Shown in pieces: positions 60,441 through 64,000 of a stretch of DNA of 64,000 nucleotides. The translations under genes were made by a program, and so were the position numbers. The first letter of the stretch is position 1. The number at the start of each line of letters is the position of its first letter. Under the pieces are notes generated by a model that saw only the letters and a list, made by a program, of their open reading frames with translations, searched no databases and was not told where the DNA came from. The stretch is taken from assembly GCA_037445635.1 (NCBI GenBank), contig JBBIKC010000001.1, positions 186,001 to 250,000 of the forward strand, read 5' to 3'. The DNA is from JBFMCC01 sp037445635 (GTDB taxonomy: Bacteria > Chloroflexota > Anaerolineae > Anaerolineales > Villigracilaceae).

Positions 60441-60472
60441 AACAAGCGGACGGCAGATGCCGTCCGCTTGTT
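60441..60472 (+). terminator. Terminator of the DUF1761 gene
   Basis: A 15-bp stem (60441-60455 with 60458-60472) over a 2-nt loop. The T content after it is low, but the stem is very stable. Confidence 0.85.
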
Positions 60473-60634
60473 GTATCACCGCGACTGATTCGGCACAGGA
60501 TCGGGTAATATGATGAATATCACTTGAATCCACAGGTTCCGTGTTGTATAGTGAATACGATAACATGATTGAGGGGCAAGCCCGATGCAAGGCTTGCCTC
60601 CTGCGTTCTCTGCAAACAGCGAAAGGAGAAAGGC

Positions 60635-60886
60635 ATGGGATTCCTGAAGAAACTGTTCGGGGGCGGCAATGGCGTCAAGTTCGTGCGTCGTTATACGCAG
60701 ACCAAAAGTACACCCTACGGAATGGCAACCTTCAAGTATGAGATCTACCGCGCCGGGACTGCACAGGAGGCGCGTGAATTCCTTGAGGGCAAGGCGGTCA
60801 CCGAGAGGTTGTCCTACATCGTCGTCGAGACGCCGGAGGGCAACTGGGGCAAGGACATCGAGGGGATGTACAAGGAGAAGGGATAA
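60635..60886 (+). CDS. Hypothetical protein, 83 residues
   Basis: I do not recognise this short soluble protein. The core FKYEIYRAGTAQEAREFLEGKAV with SYIVVETPEGNWGKDIEGMYKE looks like one alpha/beta domain. The N terminus is GFLKKLFGGG. AAAGGAGAAAG precedes the ATG. It ends 4 bp before the zinc-ribbon gene, so the two are cotranscribed. Confidence 0.7.
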   Translation: MGFLKKLFGGGNGVKFVRRYTQTKSTPYGMATFKYEIYRAGTAQEAREFLEGKAVTERLSYIVVETPEGNWGKDIEGMYKEKG

Positions 60887-60890
60887 GATC

Positions 60891-61172
60891 ATGCCGCCCT
60901 TTTCCCTCTTCGGGCGCCGAAAAAAGCCTGCGAAAGTGAACGCGGGCAAGACCTTCGATGCGGCAGGCATCATTGGCATCCCACCGGCCTTCGACCTGAA
61001 GAACATTGCCATGGGCCAGCAGGAGACCGTGGTCATGCCCATCGAATGCGGCGGATGTGGCAAACAATGGAAGGACGCGCTGGTCCCCAACAAGGAAAAC
61101 CTGGTGACCTGTCCCTTCTGCGGAGGGATCAACAGGACCACGCTCAACGCACAGGTGTTTTTTGTAAAGTAG
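60891..61172 (+). CDS. Small zinc-ribbon protein
   Basis: This 93-residue protein starts MPPFSLFGRRKKPA, continues with a short hydrophobic patch and carries a zinc ribbon at about 53-78: CGGCGKQW and CPFCGG, two CxxC pairs 20-25 residues apart. It is likely a metal-binding or nucleic-acid-binding module. The role is unknown. It has AGGAGAAGGG upstream of the ATG, inside the end of the previous gene. Confidence 0.72.
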   Translation: MPPFSLFGRRKKPAKVNAGKTFDAAGIIGIPPAFDLKNIAMGQQETVVMPIECGGCGKQWKDALVPNKENLVTCPFCGGINRTTLNAQVFFVK

Positions 61173-61284
61173 CCAGCGCTCAACCCGAAAAGGCTTCAGG
61201 TGGTCACAATAAATCGGCACATCAAAGGGGAAATGACGTGTTAACGACCAGTTGCAATACTTACGTTTTCCAAAAGGAGAAAGT

Positions 61285-61920
61285 ATGAAAAAGACTCTTT
61301 GCCTACTTACGGCGCTTGTGCTCGCGGCCTGCGCACAGACGACGCCAACCGCGTTGCCCTCAGAAGCGCCCATTCCCGCCGCAGACACCGCCGCGCCCGC
61401 CCAGCCCCACATCGGCGATCCGCTCCCGGCGGGAGATGGCCTCACTGTCACTGCCATTGAGTATGAGACCGCGGCAGAGATCATGTACCTGACCCAGTCA
61501 GGAGGCGCGGCAACCCAGCCCTCGGCGGGAAAGAAGTTTCACCTTGTCGCCGTCGAATTGGAGCTTGCCAGCGGTTCCCGCACGATGACGTTGAGCCTGG
61601 ACGACATCGTTCTCATCACTGAAAGCGGCGAAGAAACGACCGCGTCCACCCTCACGCTCGGCCCGGACCCAGGCACTGCTCCCTCCGACCTGGCTTTTTT
61701 CAAAGGTGTCGGCGAAGACGGCAGGAACCTCGACTTCGGGCTTGGCTTCACCGGCATGGACATGACGGCAACGTACTCATATGGCCCAGAGGGAGTTAGC
61801 CTGGGCAAATATCACGGCGACAATCCCGTCAGGCTGACATTTCTGTTCGAGGTGACTGCGTCCGCTTCCGTGAAGGCGTTCAGATTTGGCGATCTGCCTG
61901 AGGTCTTATTGGCACAGTAA
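61285..61920 (+). CDS. Lipoprotein with a DUF4352-like domain
   Basis: This 211-residue exported lipoprotein has signal LLTALVLAAC and a Thr/Pro/Ala-rich linker. The rest is a beta-sandwich-like domain with GLTVTAIEYETA, KFHLVAVELELASG and LSLDDIVLITESGEE, a pattern typical of DUF4352 (telomeric repeat-binding-factor-like) immunoglobulin-type domains. AAAAGGAGAAAG precedes the ATG. A relic of its C terminus occurs at 8426-8473. It is followed by a small membrane-protein gene. Confidence 0.78.
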   Translation: MKKTLCLLTALVLAACAQTTPTALPSEAPIPAADTAAPAQPHIGDPLPAGDGLTVTAIEYETAAEIMYLTQSGGAATQPSAGKKFHLVAVELELASGSRTMTLSLDDIVLITESGEETTASTLTLGPDPGTAPSDLAFFKGVGEDGRNLDFGLGFTGMDMTATYSYGPEGVSLGKYHGDNPVRLTFLFEVTASASVKAFRFGDLPEVLLAQ

Positions 61921-61931
61921 GGAACGCCGGG

Positions 61932-62192
61932 ATGGACAACAAAAGAAAATTGCCGTCTAAAACAACGGGATATGTCCTGTTGGGAGCAGGCCTCCTGTTG
62001 CTCTTGACTTTCTGCTGTGATATGACAACCGCCTTTTCCAGCGGCGTCGAAGGGACGATTATCGGGTCAATCGTCAAGAGCATCTGGGGCGAAAACATTA
62101 TGGCCTATCGGATTGCGACAACCGTTGTGGTCTTCATTTCCATACCGATTACCATCATCGGGGCCGGCATCGCGTTCAGGAAGCAAAAGTAG
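61932..62192 (+). CDS. Small two-helix membrane protein, 86 residues
   Basis: I do not recognise a family. The protein has two hydrophobic stretches (VLLGAGLLLLLTFCCDM and VVVFISIPITIIGAGIAF) with a charged start and a Lys-rich end. A GGAA sequence lies upstream of the ATG. It follows the lipoprotein by 11 bp and probably shares its transcript. Confidence 0.72.
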   Translation: MDNKRKLPSKTTGYVLLGAGLLLLLTFCCDMTTAFSSGVEGTIIGSIVKSIWGENIMAYRIATTVVVFISIPITIIGAGIAFRKQK

Positions 62193-62226
62193 GCGGGGAA
62201 AAGAACGGAGAGATTCAATAGAAAAC

Positions 62227-62256
62227 AAGAACGCGGCCTGGCTCGGCCGCGTTCTT
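62227..62256. terminator. Terminator between the membrane-protein gene and the scpB fragment
   Basis: AAGAACGCGGCC (62227-62238) pairs with GGCCGCGTTCTT (62245-62256). It resembles the scpB terminator at 8583-8618 in core sequence (ACGCGGCC and GGCCGCGT) and so was duplicated with it. Confidence 0.85.
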
Positions 62257-62263
62257 AAACATC

Positions 62264-62475
62264 CCTTCAACAAGGAAACGTCTTTTTTCCCCTTCTGCTG
62301 GCAATACCAACGGAGGCAATTCCGTCAACGAATCGATGCCGAAATGCTGCAGGGATTCGGGCGTGGTGCTGTATAGAATTGGCCGTCCGAGACCCTCGGC
62401 GCGGCCCGCATCCTGAATGAGTCCCTTGCTCAACAGCGACTTCAGCACTCCATCCGAGTTGACGCCGCGCACGGC
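62264..62475 (-). pseudogene. Duplicated 3' fragment of scpB
   Basis: The minus strand encodes VRGVNSDGVLKSLLSKGLIQ and then LGRPILYSTTPESLQHFG, close to ScpB at 8626-9186 (VRGVNSDGVMKSLLSKGLIQ). Only the C-terminal 70-75 residues are present. The fragment lacks the first winged helix and cannot make a working ScpB. Upstream it joins DNA matching the start of the 58-kb flavoprotein gene (around 62455-62493). Confidence 0.88.
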
Positions 62476-62498
62476 GGCATGCGAGCGCGGCATGTGCC

Positions 62499-62532
62499 AA
62501 AAGAGGCGCTGTCCGTTGGATGCGCCTCTTTT
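62499..62532 (-). terminator. Terminator of the aldolase gene
   Basis: AAAAGAGGCGC (62499-62509) pairs with GCGCCTCTTTT (62522-62532). On the minus strand it follows the aldolase stop codon and ends in TTTT. Confidence 0.85.
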
Positions 62533-62543
62533 TCATCGTCAAT

Positions 62544-63608
<1,065 letters not shown>

Positions 63609-63651
63609 CGTACGTCTCCTTGCCCGCCGTGATCCGCCGGGCGTCTTGAAA

Positions 63652-63680
63652 TTTTTGCTCCCTGAACGGGAGTTTTTTAC
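63652..63680 (-). other. Hairpin in the aldolase leader
   Basis: CTCCC, loop GTTCA and GGGAG on the minus strand, followed by CAAAAATTT. It resembles a short terminator, so expression could be attenuated. The evidence is the stem alone. Confidence 0.45.
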
Positions 63681-63717
63681 CTGATATGCCTGTGCGTCGG
63701 GCAGGAACTTTTGTTTC

Positions 63718-63747
63718 TTGATTATAACCAGAAACTACGACTATAAT
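63718..63747. promoter_or_regulatory. Divergent promoters of fbaB and the right-edge gene
   Basis: On the minus strand TATAAT (63726-63721) serves fbaB. On the plus strand TTGATT (63718-63723), an 18-bp spacer and TATAAT (63742-63747) serve the gene at 63801. The plus -35 overlaps the minus -10, so the two promoters probably exclude each other. Confidence 0.65.
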
Positions 63748-63800
63748 GGGGATATGCGACTCAAGTGAACAGGCTTCGTATATCGTCGCAGGAGGCACCC

Positions 63801-64000
63801 ATGAGCGATTTCTTCGAGAAAGTCACCAGCGACCAGGATCCCTTCAAAAAACTGGTCAGCAACATTCCCGGCTTCGGCGGCTACGTGGAACGCCAGAACC
63901 GCCGCGCCGCGGACAAACTGCTGCGTGAGACCGTCGCCCGCCGCTTCGAGGAGCACGTCAAGCGCGCCTCGAACCTGCAGGCCGACATGGTCAGCGCGGG
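63801..64000 (+). CDS. Hypothetical protein, 3' end outside the window
   Basis: Only the first 66 codons are in the window. The product is charged and mainly helical, with DFFEKVTSDQDPFKKLVSN, GYVERQNRRAADKLLRE and RRFEEHVKRASNLQADM. It has no signal peptide or membrane segment so far. GGAGG lies upstream of the ATG and a promoter is placed well. I cannot name a family from this part. Confidence 0.72.
   Translation, partial: MSDFFEKVTSDQDPFKKLVSNIPGFGGYVERQNRRAADKLLRETVARRFEEHVKRASNLQADMVSA

Noticed and set aside
63609..63720. Riboswitch in the fbaB leader
   Set aside because: Only one short hairpin is seen, so a ligand-binding fold cannot be supported.

Overview
The window is a GC-rich bacterial chromosome segment from what looks like an Anaerolineae-type member of the Chloroflexota. 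This assignment is inference. It rests on the gene content (SelB, a class II B12-dependent ribonucleotide reductase with NrdR, RNase J, a complete elongasome plus Min cluster, a LivJHMGF importer, UXS/GtrA and M23/LysM envelope genes), on lipoprotein-type rather than outer-membrane export features, and on many intergenic palindromic repeats. Nothing in it is a phage, plasmid or CRISPR locus, and it is mostly housekeeping DNA.

Layout. 1-4.9 kb: the 3' part of selB, an SRAP abasic-site protein, an MFS exporter and a LysM/M23 peptidase. 4.9-5.2 kb: a tRNA-Val(CAC) with a canonical promoter, followed by a 93-bp tandem repeat that copies the 3' part of the tRNA. 5.2-9.2 kb: an ECF-like sigma factor with a small zinc anti-sigma protein, DUF1684, a CheY-like regulator, thpR, rsfS (apparent CTG start) and scpB. 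9.2-13.8 kb: two lipoproteins (one with a G5 domain and propeller-like repeats), a UDP-glucuronate decarboxylase-like enzyme, GtrA and small proteins. 14-17.2 kb: nrdJ and nrdR. 17.4-23.5 kb: two linked hydrolase/acyl-CoA synthetase genes, an ABC1-family kinase and DUF1992. 23.5-29.4 kb: RNase J behind a structured leader, then Pcm, MutY, an MBL-fold protein and tRNA-Gln(CTG). 29.4-40.7 kb: glnS, then on the minus strand mreB-mreC-mreD-mrdA-minC-minD-minE-rodA-gltX. 40.7-48.2 kb: DegV, uridine kinase, cyclophilin, a VTT membrane protein, an M20 peptidase and a two-component system. 48.4-53.3 kb: livJ-H-M-G-F. 53.4-64 kb: a CBS-ACT protein, an RluB/RsuA-type pseudouridine synthase, an S41 protease, a trimethylamine-dehydrogenase-like flavoprotein, a small accessory region rich in gene fragments, class I aldolase, and a partial gene at the right edge.

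How genes work together. The minus-strand block 40.6-31.6 kb combines cell elongation (MreBCD, PBP2, RodA) with division-site placement (MinCDE) and ends with gltX. glnS lies beside a tRNA-Gln gene. The histidine kinase and response regulator overlap by a few bases and sit just upstream of the Liv importer, from which a hairpin and a new promoter separate them.

Most interesting structure. (a) The scpB 3' end and the tail of a lipoprotein gene occur in two places (8.4-9.2 kb and 61.3-62.5 kb), each locus keeping one intact gene and a relic of the other. The scpB relic ends in a junction matching the start of the 58-kb flavoprotein gene. (b) A two-hairpin repeat family has two intergenic copies and an apparent in-frame half-copy inside that flavoprotein gene. 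(c) A DinB gene runs into the 3' end of an aminoglycoside 6-adenylyltransferase gene. (d) The tRNA-Val tail is tandemly repeated. (e) Several genes have a -10 box 6-7 nt before the start codon, which suggests leaderless transcripts. I found no convincing wholly new multi-gene system.
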